In this document: one piece after another, positions 52,100-60,034 of the stretch
Layout of the letters: the number at the start of each line of letters is the position of its first letter
Numbering within the stretch: the stretch's first letter is position 1
Assembly (NCBI GenBank): GCA_049515135.1
Contig: JBEKUJ010000002.1
Span: 62,001-126,000 of the forward strand
Direction: 5' to 3'
Length of the DNA: 64,000 nt
Source: Fen-1364 sp049515135
GTDB taxonomy: Bacteria; Spirochaetota; Spirochaetia; SZUA-6; Fen-1364
Position numbers and translations under genes: made by a program
The notes under the pieces: generated by a model
What the model was told of the DNA's origin: nothing
The model's database searches: none
Seen by the model: the letters and a program-made list of their open reading frames with translations, nothing else

Positions 52100-54348
52100 A
52101 GAAAACCAAGATCGCCAACGGCATCTTCTGGGTCGAGATACCGGAGGCAGACCTGCGCATTCTCTGCGGATGTCCCGCGGACAGCGTCAAGCACCTGAGA
52201 AAAAGCGGCCATATCACGAGCATGGAACGCAACGGCGTGTCGTTTGAGACCGGTCCAAACGCGATCCTCCTTTCTGACATGCCGGTCCAGAACGGCAGCT
52301 TCTCCAACCTTGCCGAGTTCCCTCTCCTCCAGATGTTCTACCGCCAGGGGATGCTCCTTCCGGGACATCCCAACGCGGGGAAACGCCCGCTTCTCATCGG
52401 CTTGGAAGAACAGGTCCGATCACAGGCGGAATATTTTTTTCGGGGCAACTACGGCCTTGCTACCGTGGAAGAGATCATGGCCTGCGGAGTTCCCGCCGAC
52501 ACTGCGCGCGACCTCTTTCGCATAAAGCAGTGGTTCGCCTTCGGCCGCATCCGCCCGATGGAAGAGCTGGTGGACCTGAGGCCGGTTGACGCCGAGGCGG
52601 TACAGCTTGTCCCTGGCGTCTATGTGCACCGCCGCGGGTTCAACCTCTATGCGTTCCTCTCCGGGAAAAAGGCGGTCGAGGTGGACCTCTCCCTGGGGCC
52701 GCACGAGGAATACGCGCCGTCGTACAGCCTGCCGAGGCAGAGCTTCCCGAGGGAAGAGTTCTCCATCATTCACATCGGGGAAGGGGACGGCTGGGATATG
52801 GATCGGCCCTGCATGGGCAGCGTCGTCTGCTTCCGGGGACTCCTGTACCTTGTTGACGCTGGCCCCTACATCGAGCAGACCCTGGGGGCGCTCGGGATCC
52901 CCGTGAACGAGATACAGGGCATCTTCCACTCTCATTGTCATGATGACCATTTCGCGGGACTTCCTTCCCTCGTGCACGTAGGGCGGAGGATGCGGTATTA
53001 CGCTGTTCCCGCCGTTCGGGCAACTGCACAGAAGAAAATGGCGGCCCTGATGGGGATCCGGGAAAATCAGTTCCATGAGCTTTTCGAGACGCATGACCTG
53101 CTTCCCGCTGAATGGAACATGATCGACGGCCTGGAGGTGAAGCCGCTGTATGCTCCTCACCCGGTGGAGACGACCGTCTTCCTGTTCCGGGGAAAGTGCC
53201 GCAACCAGACACGAACGTACGCGCACTTCGCCGATATCTCCTCCTTCGACATTCTGGACAAGCTGGGGGACGACAACTCCGTCCTGGCTGACTTCCGCCG
53301 GGAGGTCCTCCTGCCCGCGGACGTGAAAAAGCTCGACGTTGGCGGCGGTCTCATCCACGGAAGGGCATTGGATTTTTCCTCCGATCCGTCGCCCAGGATC
53401 GTCTTCAGCCATGGAATTGCATCGCTCTCGGCAGCGGAGCAGAAGATCGGCGCGATCGTTCCCTTCGGCGCCTCTGACACCCTGATCCCGGCCCAGAGCC
53501 CGGACGACCGCACGACTGCCGCCGCGGCCGGTTTCGGGGGGGCCGCGGCAACGCGGGGCGGCGAGCTCGTGGAGTTCCTCATGAAGACCCGGCTGCTCGG
53601 CAGCTGTCTCCCGAAAACTCTGCAGGATGTGGCCGCGACCATGACGTCCCGCTTCCTGGAAGCCGGCAAGCTCGCGGACGCTCCGAAGGCTCCCGAGCTG
53701 CGCCTCGTTGCCGACGGCGAAGTCTCCCTCTCCCTCGGAGGGCGGTTCATCGAGGTGATCGGACCGGGAGAGTTCTGGGGAGAAGAGCAGATCGTCCACG
53801 AGGGGACAGTGCTCATCGAGGCGCGCGCGGCAACGGCAACGCGCTTTTTCGTCCTGCCGCCGGATATCCTGGAGGGCGTCCCGTCGGTGCGGTGGAAGAT
53901 CTTCGAGGCGTTCGGACGGAGGATGCGGAAGTATCGCACCGCCTTTCATTTCCAGTGGCAGGATTTTTTCAGCGTGGGCGCGCAGAAAATGGACGACCAG
54001 CACCGGCAGCTCTTTACGCTGGTCGAAGCGCTTTCGGAATGCATTCAACAGGGTGTTCCCGCTTCGCGCAGGGACGAGAAGAAGCGGGAGCTGATCTCGT
54101 ACATACGCTTCCATTTCACGTCGGAGGAGGAGCTGCTGGAGAGCCTCGGCTACTCGCGCGTAGATCAGCAGAAGCGAGAGCACGCGGGGCTGCTGGAGCG
54201 AATCATCGGCGCTCCTGACCTCGGGGAAATCCACGCGCCCCGTACGGCGGAATCATCCGTCGATTTCCTGAAGGAATGGCTCGTTCGCCACACTCTCCTG
54301 GAGGACCTTGGGTACAAGGATTTCCTGCAGGAACGCGGCGCAACCTAG
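52096..54348 (+). CDS. Three-part protein: metallo-beta-lactamase fold, cyclic-nucleotide-binding-like and hemerythrin domains
   Basis: 750 residues. Residues ~230-480 hold a metallo-beta-lactamase fold with HxHxDH at H280, H282, D284 and H285, the metal core of flavodiiron and related oxygen-binding proteins. Residues ~535-615 resemble a cyclic-nucleotide-binding barrel (DGEVSLSLGG ... GPGEFWGEEQ). Residues ~618-745 are a hemerythrin: H636 (DDQH), H673 and E677 (HFTSEE), H696, H732, D737 and Y740 (HTLLEDLGY). Where the first His of HxxxH is expected, residue 692 is Gln. The first ~220 residues are unrecognised. It is probably a cytosolic oxygen, nitric oxide or redox sensor or scavenger; function inferred. 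Confidence 0.85.
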   Translation: MKKTKIANGIFWVEIPEADLRILCGCPADSVKHLRKSGHITSMERNGVSFETGPNAILLSDMPVQNGSFSNLAEFPLLQMFYRQGMLLPGHPNAGKRPLLIGLEEQVRSQAEYFFRGNYGLATVEEIMACGVPADTARDLFRIKQWFAFGRIRPMEELVDLRPVDAEAVQLVPGVYVHRRGFNLYAFLSGKKAVEVDLSLGPHEEYAPSYSLPRQSFPREEFSIIHIGEGDGWDMDRPCMGSVVCFRGLLYLVDAGPYIEQTLGALGIPVNEIQGIFHSHCHDDHFAGLPSLVHVGRRMRYYAVPAVRATAQKKMAALMGIRENQFHELFETHDLLPAEWNMIDGLEVKPLYAPHPVETTVFLFRGKCRNQTRTYAHFADISSFDILDKLGDDNSVLADFRREVLLPADVKKLDVGGGLIHGRALDFSSDPSPRIVFSHGIASLSAAEQKIGAIVPFGASDTLIPAQSPDDRTTAAAAGFGGAAATRGGELVEFLMKTRLLGSCLPKTLQDVAATMTSRFLEAGKLADAPKAPELRLVADGEVSLSLGGRFIEVIGPGEFWGEEQIVHEGTVLIEARAATATRFFVLPPDILEGVPSVRWKIFEAFGRRMRKYRTAFHFQWQDFFSVGAQKMDDQHRQLFTLVEALSECIQQGVPASRRDEKKRELISYIRFHFTSEEELLESLGYSRVDQQKREHAGLLERIIGAPDLGEIHAPRTAESSVDFLKEWLVRHTLLEDLGYKDFLQERGAT

Positions 54349-54361
54349 GGATTGGAACTGG

Positions 54362-54676
54362 CTACACCGCTGTAACGTCGGGGAGCAAACGCTGGAACTC
54401 TTTCCCGACGACCTCGTAGCACTCGCAGACCTTCGCTTCGAGACCCGCTCGGTCCGGGACGGTAATGCGGCCACGTTTGTACTGAATCAATCCAGCGCTC
54501 TGCAGCTTCCTGGCAGCCTCGGTCACGCCCTCTCGCCGCACCCCCAGCATGTTGGCGATCAGCTTCCGGGTCATGCCCAGCTCGTTAGCGGGCAAGCGGT
54601 CGAGACGCAGCAACAGCCAGCGACAGAGTTGCTGGTCCACCGAATGATGCCGATTGCATACGGCGGTCTGCGCCAT
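54362..54676 (-). pseudogene. Crp/Fnr regulator remnant, DNA-binding half only
   Basis: 104 codons starting MAQTAVCNRHHSVDQQLCRW and containing the helix-turn-helix LIANMLGVRREGVTEAARKL. In full-length relatives this sequence follows a cyclic-nucleotide-binding domain and a long dimerisation helix. Here the upstream DNA runs straight into the arsR promoter, so the sensor half is missing. It could still be expressed as a short DNA-binding protein, but a remnant is more likely. Confidence 0.75.
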
Positions 54677-54692
54677 CTGTCGTAAGCAGGGC

Positions 54693-54740
54693 TTGCTGGC
54701 ATTTTACGATACATTATATTACTGTATGAGCATGGATATT
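54693..54740 (+). promoter_or_regulatory. arsR promoter and operator-like site
   Basis: TTGCTG (54693-54698) and TATATT (54715-54720) with 16 bases between. The sequence ATTACTGTAT...CAT (from 54718) overlaps the -10 and the start codon and recurs at 55089. A start point near 54727 would leave almost no leader, so arsR may be read from a leaderless mRNA. Confidence 0.5.
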
Positions 54741-55067
54741 TCGCAAGTGCTGAAGGCCCTGGCAGACCCAAACCGACTCCGCATACTGAATCTGCTCCAT
54801 GAACGGACCTTGTGCGTCTGTGATCTTGAAAACATTCTGAACCTCAATCAATCCAATCTGAGCCGACACCTTGCAACGCTCAGGCATGCAGGCATAGTCA
54901 CCGCCGAGAAAAAAGCTCTCTTTATGTACTACTCCCGCGTACCGCTCCCGAAGCCCTATGGCCCGGTAGTAGACGCTTTGTGCGAGACCATACATTCCGA
55001 TCCTAAATGGGACTCCGATCGCCACAGACTTGCAAAAAGACTTTCAACCTCGCCAAACTGCACTTGA
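54726..55067 (+). CDS. arsR: ArsR family arsenic-responsive repressor
   Basis: 113 residues from the ATG at 54726 (MSMDISQVLKALADPNRLRI); an ATG two codons later is also possible and neither has a clear ribosome-binding site. The winged helix is complete, and the arsenite-sensing pair is in TLCVCDLENIL. When arsenite binds, the repressor leaves the operator. Two matching operator-like sites flank the gene, so it probably controls itself and the downstream ars genes. Confidence 0.92.
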   Translation: MSMDISQVLKALADPNRLRILNLLHERTLCVCDLENILNLNQSNLSRHLATLRHAGIVTAEKKALFMYYSRVPLPKPYGPVVDALCETIHSDPKWDSDRHRLAKRLSTSPNCT

Positions 55068-55072
55068 ATCTC

Positions 55073-55112
55073 TTGACTCTGCTATAATATTACCGTATAG
55101 TCATACAGTAAT
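55073..55112 (+). promoter_or_regulatory. Second ars promoter with palindromic operator
   Basis: TTGACT (55073-55078) and TATAGT (55096-55101) with a 17-base spacer. A palindrome, ATTACCGTATAGTCATACAGTAAT less its ends (TTAC-GTAT ... ATAC-GTAA), covers 55089-55112 and the -10. It shares ATTAC(T/C)GTAT and CAT with the site at arsR, so it is a likely ArsR operator. Confidence 0.6.
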
Positions 55113-55132
55113 GTAGGCAAGGAAGCAGAGGA

Positions 55133-55527
55133 ATGCACAAGTTCAGCCCGGAAGAGATTCGGACTTCAGTACGCGATCGATACGGGGCGGTCGCTCAGAA
55201 CAAGGGAACGGAATGTCCGCGGACAAGCCACAGGTGTTCCGCGAAGCGTTCCGTGTTTTGAAGAGCGGTGGTCGTCTTGCCGTCTCCGACATGGTGGCCT
55301 CGGGAACCCTCACTGAAGAACTGCGGAGCGATCTCACGTCGTACTCCGCATGCATTGCGGGGGCCTCTCCTGTCGATGAGCTTGCGAGCATGATCGAGGC
55401 TGCGGGCTTCATCGACATTCGCATCCAACACAAAGAAGAAAGCCGCAGCTTCGTCAAGGATTGGGCGCCTGGGAAAAGCATCGAAAACTACGTCCTGTCC
55501 GCAACCATCGAAGCCGCGAAGCCATGA
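55133..55527 (+). pseudogene. arsM: Arsenite S-adenosylmethyltransferase, internally deleted
   Basis: The 5' part (MHKFSPEEIRTSVRDRYGAVA, from 55133) resembles the start of ArsM. The 3' part, in another frame from about 55213, is its C-terminus (SADKPQVFREAFRVLKSGGR ... SIENYVLSATIEAAKP). The SAM-binding core and the arsenite-binding cysteines normally between them, about 130 codons, are gone, and the two parts are out of frame. The 5' frame stops at 55261. The gene is surely inactive as a methyltransferase. Confidence 0.85.
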
Positions 55528-55540
55528 CAGGAGCCATGAA

Positions 55541-56599
55541 ATGAGGGAGAAAAGTTCGGGCAGGCTTTCGTTTCTGGACAGGTTCCTCACGCTGTGGATA
55601 TTCCTCGGTATGGTTGCAGGCGTCGCGCTTGGGTACCTGATCCCCGGCGTGGAGCGATTCATGAACAGATTCCAGGCCGGTACCACGAACGTCCCAATCG
55701 CGGTGGGCCTGATCCTGATGATGTATCCCGTCCTGGCCAAAGTGCGATACGAGGCATTCGGTACTGTATTCCGCCACGGCAGGGTCCTGACTCTTTCTCT
55801 CGTCGCCAACTGGATCATCGGCCCGATCGTGATGTTCATCCTCGCCATCCTGTTCCTGAGGGGACATCAGGAATACGCGGTTGGCCTGATTCTCGTCGGC
55901 CTTGCAAGATGCATTGCCATGGTGCTTGTTTGGAACGATCTTGCTAAGGCGGACCGGGATCTCGTTGCCGGGTTGGTCGCGTTCAATGCCGTTTTCCAAG
56001 TGCTCTTTTATTGCGTCTATGCATGGATATTCGTCACAATTCTTCCCCCGCTGTTCGGAATGAAAGGAACCATCGTGGAAGTGCGGATGGCGGAGATCGC
56101 GCGGAGCGTGTTCATCTACCTGGGAATCCCATTCCTCCTGGGAATCAGCACGAGGTTCAGCCTGATCGGCCTGAAAGGGCGGGACTGGTACGAAGAGAAG
56201 TTCGTCCCGAAGATCGCGCCCATCACGCTCGCAGCTCTTCTTTTCACCATCATTGTCATGTTCTCCCTCAAGGGAAACCTCATCATCCAGCTTCCCCTCG
56301 ATGTCGTGCGCGTGGCGGTGCCCCTCGCCCTGTATTTCCTGGTCATGTTCACCATCACGTTCTTCCTTTCGCGGAGGCTCGGCGCCGCCTATGAGCCGAC
56401 GGCCACCGTGGCGCTCACTGCTGCGAGCAACGATTTTGAGTTGGCGATCGCCGTGGCCGTCGCGGTATTTGGAATCGGCTCCGGGGTCGCTTTTGCGACG
56501 GTCATCGGCCCACTGGTAGAAGTGCCCGTCATGCTCGGGCTGGTCAATGTTTCTCTCTGGATGAAAAAGCGTTTGTTCCTTGTTCCGTCAAAGGGATGA
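55541..56599 (+). CDS. acr3: ACR3 family arsenite efflux permease
   Basis: 352 residues with ten hydrophobic segments. ACR3 pumps arsenite out using the proton gradient. The essential cysteine is C124 in LARCIAMVLVWNDLA and the conserved glutamate is E327 in GPLVEVPVMLGLV. It starts 13 bases after the broken arsM and is followed by arsC. Confidence 0.95.
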   Translation: MREKSSGRLSFLDRFLTLWIFLGMVAGVALGYLIPGVERFMNRFQAGTTNVPIAVGLILMMYPVLAKVRYEAFGTVFRHGRVLTLSLVANWIIGPIVMFILAILFLRGHQEYAVGLILVGLARCIAMVLVWNDLAKADRDLVAGLVAFNAVFQVLFYCVYAWIFVTILPPLFGMKGTIVEVRMAEIARSVFIYLGIPFLLGISTRFSLIGLKGRDWYEEKFVPKIAPITLAALLFTIIVMFSLKGNLIIQLPLDVVRVAVPLALYFLVMFTITFFLSRRLGAAYEPTATVALTAASNDFELAIAVAVAVFGIGSGVAFATVIGPLVEVPVMLGLVNVSLWMKKRLFLVPSKG

Positions 56600-56611
56600 A
56601 CGGAGGTGACT

Positions 56612-57043
56612 ATGCCGAAGGTCTTGTTCGTCTGTACCCACAACTCCGCACGGAGCCAGATGGCTGAGGCATACCTCAAGAAGTTCGGAGGAGACAGGTT
56701 CGAAGTTGAAAGCGCGGGCCTGGAGGCAGGCCATCTGAACCCCTATGTCGTACAGGCCCTTCGCGAGGAGGGAATAGACATTTCCGGGCATACAACCCAG
56801 GACGTCTTTGCGCTCCTGAAACAAGGCAGGTTCTACAACTTCGTTATTGCGGTCTGCTCAAAAGAGGCCGCGGATCGTTGCCCTATTTTCCCGGGGCGTT
56901 CTACGCGTCTGGTGTGGTCCTACCCTGACCCCTCGACCTTCACTGGTTCAGATGAAGAGATCATGGCTCAAGTTCGTGGGGTACGCGATGCGATCAAAGA
57001 GCGGGTACAGCAGTTCGCACAAGAAGAGGTAAGCTTGGTATAG
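56612..57043 (+). CDS. arsC: Arsenate reductase, low-molecular-weight phosphatase type
   Basis: 143 residues from the ATG at 56612, with GGAGG five bases upstream; a GTG at 56606 lies inside that site. The P-loop CTHNSARS gives C8 and R14, and C82 and C90 supply the two resolving cysteines of the thioredoxin-coupled type. It reduces arsenate to arsenite for export by the preceding permease. Confidence 0.94.
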   Translation: MPKVLFVCTHNSARSQMAEAYLKKFGGDRFEVESAGLEAGHLNPYVVQALREEGIDISGHTTQDVFALLKQGRFYNFVIAVCSKEAADRCPIFPGRSTRLVWSYPDPSTFTGSDEEIMAQVRGVRDAIKERVQQFAQEEVSLV

Positions 57044-57131
57044 AAAGGGGGCGCGACACAGGTTGGCGCGCCGGCGAAAACTGAACGGATTATGTTGCTG
57101 CAGGCAGGGACTGAAAGGAGTCCAAAAAGTC

Positions 57132-57848
57132 GTGGAGAAGACAGGGTGTCTCGTATGCGGTGCCGAACTGCTTTACAACGCTCCCAGCCTGGAACGCATT
57201 TGCCATTATTGTGGTGTGCAATTACAGGGAAGCGTTGCATGCGAAAACGGGCATTTCGTGTGCGATGCCTGTCATAGCGGTTCCGCAAATGACTTGATTG
57301 AACGATATGCCGCTGCATCGAAGTCTCTCGAAGCGGTGTCGATGGCGAAAACTCTCATGAGGGATGCGCGCATCAAAATGCACGGTCCGGAGCATCATTT
57401 TCTAGTTCCCGCGGTGCTTCTTGCAGCCTACTGCAACGCAACCGGTAGGCCACAGGAAGAGAAGAGTGAGATGATCTTGAAGGCCCGCAAGAGAGCAGAA
57501 GAGGTAAAGGGGGGGGCCTGCGGCTTTAGCGGCAACTGTGGGGCGGCGGTCGGTACGGGGATTTTCGCAAGCCTTGTTACCGGAGCGACTCCGCTCTCTC
57601 GAACTGAGTGGCGTCTCGCGAATCTCATGACCTCAGAAAGTCTTCGTGCGATTGCTGAACGAGGGGGTCCGCGCTGTTGTAAGTGGGATTCTTTCCTCGC
57701 AATCACGACTGCAGTGGGCTTCTTGAAGAAAGAGCTTGGCATCAGCCTCCGGCTCGATGAGCCTATCGGATGCGAGTTCAGCGGTCTTAACAAAGAGTGC
57801 CTGAAGGAAGACTGCCCATATTTCGACGGATTGGCCAAGAGCAGCTAA
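57132..57848 (+). CDS. DUF5714 domain protein
   Basis: 238 residues from the GTG at 57132, preceded by AAAGGAG; a TTG at 57063 would add 23 residues. The N-terminus is a cysteine-rich, zinc-ribbon-like part (CLVCGAELLY, CHYCG, CENGHFVCDACH). The rest carries GACGFSGNCGAAVGTGIF and ends ECLKEDCPYFDG. I know this as DUF5714, with no proven function; its cysteines suggest binding of metal or a methyl-group cofactor. It is in the same direction as the ars genes, 88 bases after arsC. Confidence 0.75.
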   Translation: MEKTGCLVCGAELLYNAPSLERICHYCGVQLQGSVACENGHFVCDACHSGSANDLIERYAAASKSLEAVSMAKTLMRDARIKMHGPEHHFLVPAVLLAAYCNATGRPQEEKSEMILKARKRAEEVKGGACGFSGNCGAAVGTGIFASLVTGATPLSRTEWRLANLMTSESLRAIAERGGPRCCKWDSFLAITTAVGFLKKELGISLRLDEPIGCEFSGLNKECLKEDCPYFDGLAKSS

Positions 57849-57981
57849 AAAGCTCGATGCTCTGGTTATAGTGGAGATATCGAGCGCTGAGGGCCGTCTT
57901 GTTCGGGGGAGAGCGAAAAGCATGAAGCGATTCACGATCAAGATGGTTGGGTATCCTTCCGCTTCAGTTCTATGACCGCGG

Positions 57982-58782
57982 TCAAGGAGCTTTGGCCTTC
58001 GAAAAAGAATAGATTCCATACCCAAAGTACTCTGGGTACTGTTTAAACGTAGAATCTATCAGCCTCATTCTCTTCCGAACCTCGCCCTTAGTGAGATACT
58101 TTAGAAACACTTTCACGGTGTTTGCCAAGCCCTCGTCTTTCAGCATATCCATCATGCTGCCATTCTTGAAAGAGTACCTCTGGACCTTGATTTCTAGGAT
58201 TCCTGCCTTTTCAAAAGTTGCTTTCCAGCCGTCGTACGTTTCCGCCCTCTTCATGCAGTATGAGCAAAGAACATTCGAAACATGATCAAGGAACTCTTCA
58301 CTTGGTTCAGTCCTCCAGCTCAATTCTAGCCAACCCGCAGTTCCACCCTTTTTTGTTACCCTGGCTGCTTCCTTGATGGTTTTCACTTTGTCATCAACCA
58401 ACACAAGCATCGCTTGGGAAACAGCCCCATCAAATGAGTTGTCTTCAAATGGTAGATTCATTGCATCACCTACAATGAAGTCTACTCTGCCAGAAATACT
58501 TCTCTTCCGTGCTAGATGCTTTGCTTCTTCGATCAGCTCCGGAGAAACATCAATTGCCGTCACTCTGCAGCCATACCTTTCCGCTATGTACAATGCAGAT
58601 GTGCCCTTTCCGCATGCGATGTCAATGATGCTAGAATCTTCGGTTATCTTGAGTTGCCCTAGCAGCTGATCCGTTGCCCCATACCCACCGGGATGGATGA
58701 CCGTCAGGCCGACGTACCTTGCCATAAAATCAAAAATGTCGCACTTGGAGACGGATTCGCATTCGCCAACACATTTCGTCAC
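57982..58782 (-). CDS. Class I SAM-dependent methyltransferase
   Basis: 266 residues from the GTG at 58782, which has GGAGG seven bases upstream. Motif I is IDIACGKGTSALYIAE, the acidic residue of motif II is in VTAIDVSPELIEEAK, and FIVGDAMNLPFEDNSFDGAVS follows. A short cysteine cluster (KCVGECESVSKC) opens the protein. The gene is visibly AT-richer than its neighbours, which points to recent transfer. It converges with the DUF5714 gene; substrate unknown. Confidence 0.85.
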   Translation of the reverse strand: MTKCVGECESVSKCDIFDFMARYVGLTVIHPGGYGATDQLLGQLKITEDSSIIDIACGKGTSALYIAERYGCRVTAIDVSPELIEEAKHLARKRSISGRVDFIVGDAMNLPFEDNSFDGAVSQAMLVLVDDKVKTIKEAARVTKKGGTAGWLELSWRTEPSEEFLDHVSNVLCSYCMKRAETYDGWKATFEKAGILEIKVQRYSFKNGSMMDMLKDEGLANTVKVFLKYLTKGEVRKRMRLIDSTFKQYPEYFGYGIYSFSKAKAP

Positions 58783-58906
58783 GACAGTTCCTCCAACCTT
58801 CAAATTTCGAATAAGCTATTTCATTGGGCCTATCAATACGCCGCTTGCCAATTGTACGCCTTTCCCTGATGCAGTCAACGGCTCTAGCCATTTGACAACG
58901 ACTTGA

Positions 58907-59068
58907 GGTGCGTCGCCGAATCAGTCCGGCCACATTCCGGACCTTCCCGTCGAGGATCTCGCGCTCCAGATCGAGCAGCGCGGCACAAGCGGATTGCCCG
59001 GGCTGGCCGGTTTCAATGACCTGCTCGTGGAGATGCGCAGCGGGAGCGTCGTGGGGCTTAGAATACCT
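58907..59068 (-). pseudogene. Possible coding remnant after the riboflavin-type transporter
   Basis: A minus-strand frame downstream of the binding-protein gene reads HEQVIETGQPGQSACAALLD, then LEREILDGKVRNVAGLIRRR, in the base composition of the native genes, but has no start codon and is not recognised. It may be the tail of a third operon gene cut by the inserted AT-rich segment. Confidence 0.22.
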
Positions 59069-60020
59069 TCACGATGCGGTCAGCCGGATACACGGAAGGA
59101 ATGAGACCGAGGGACGCCAGCTCGGCAATGGATCTGGTGTACCTGTCCAGGTCGACATATCCGTATCCCTTCGGATGCTGAAAGAGCTGGCAGGTCGCGT
59201 CCAGCCGTTCCCGAAAGAGCGCTTCATCCTTGGGCTCTATGTTTCCCACCGCCTTGAGGGCGATCTGGAACGCCTCGTCGCGATGGTCCACTGTGAAAGT
59301 CATTGCCCTGCGGGTGGCCCTGACGAAAGCCGAAAGCACGTCTGGACGCGATGCAATGATGGCTCGGGAGCTGATGAAGGAGGCGCTCACCATGTCGGAG
59401 ATATCCTTCACGTCCCACTCCCGAAAGGGGACCTTTTCGCTTCGAAGCACGATGGGCTCATTGTTGAAGAAGCAGACCACGGCGTCGGCCTTTCCGCTGC
59501 GCAGAGTTGCTTCCTGGGTATAGCCGATCTTCTCTACCTGGACCGCGCCCTCCAGTCCGTACTTGTGCAGGAAGATCTGCAGCCCTATCCAGGAGGCCCC
59601 CGAGAGGTCCGGCGTTCCTATTCTTTTCCCCGTGAGGTCAGAAGGCTGCCGAATCCTGTCAGCGAGCGCGACTATTGTTATGGGATATTCCTGGTAATAC
59701 TGGAAGATCGCCTGAAGCCCCAGGTTCTTCGCTCCGGCCAGGATGAGCTGGTCCGAATCCGTCAGACCCACGTCGATCCTCCCGGCCGCGAGGAGAGAGA
59801 ATATGTCGTACTCGAAGCCGAAGTTGAGCTGCAGCTCGATGCCCTCCTCCTGGTAGAAGCCCTTCGCCACGCCAACGTAGAGAGGGGTGAACTGCACATG
59901 GGGTATGTACCCTATGGCAAGCCGGACTTTCTGCAGGGCCCTGTCCTCGGCTCCCGCCCCCGTCAGGGCCAATGCTCCCAGCGCAAAGGCCATGAACGCC
60001 GTGATCCACCGAATGCGCAT
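59058..60020 (-). CDS. NMT1/ThiY-family ABC transporter substrate-binding protein
   Basis: 320 residues from the ATG at 60020, chosen because AGGAGG lies about 8 bases upstream; an earlier ATG overlaps the ATPase-permease stop as ATGA. A signal peptide (RIRWITAFMAFALGALALTGAGA) is followed by the NMT1-type domain: IGYIPHVQFTPLYVGVAKGF and GTPDLSGASWIGLQIFL. The FMN riboswitch upstream of the operon suggests the ligand is riboflavin or a related flavin. Confidence 0.9.
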   Translation of the reverse strand: MRIRWITAFMAFALGALALTGAGAEDRALQKVRLAIGYIPHVQFTPLYVGVAKGFYQEEGIELQLNFGFEYDIFSLLAAGRIDVGLTDSDQLILAGAKNLGLQAIFQYYQEYPITIVALADRIRQPSDLTGKRIGTPDLSGASWIGLQIFLHKYGLEGAVQVEKIGYTQEATLRSGKADAVVCFFNNEPIVLRSEKVPFREWDVKDISDMVSASFISSRAIIASRPDVLSAFVRATRRAMTFTVDHRDEAFQIALKAVGNIEPKDEALFRERLDATCQLFQHPKGYGYVDLDRYTRSIAELASLGLIPSVYPADRIVKVF

Positions 60021-60034
60021 TTCCCGCTTCCTCC

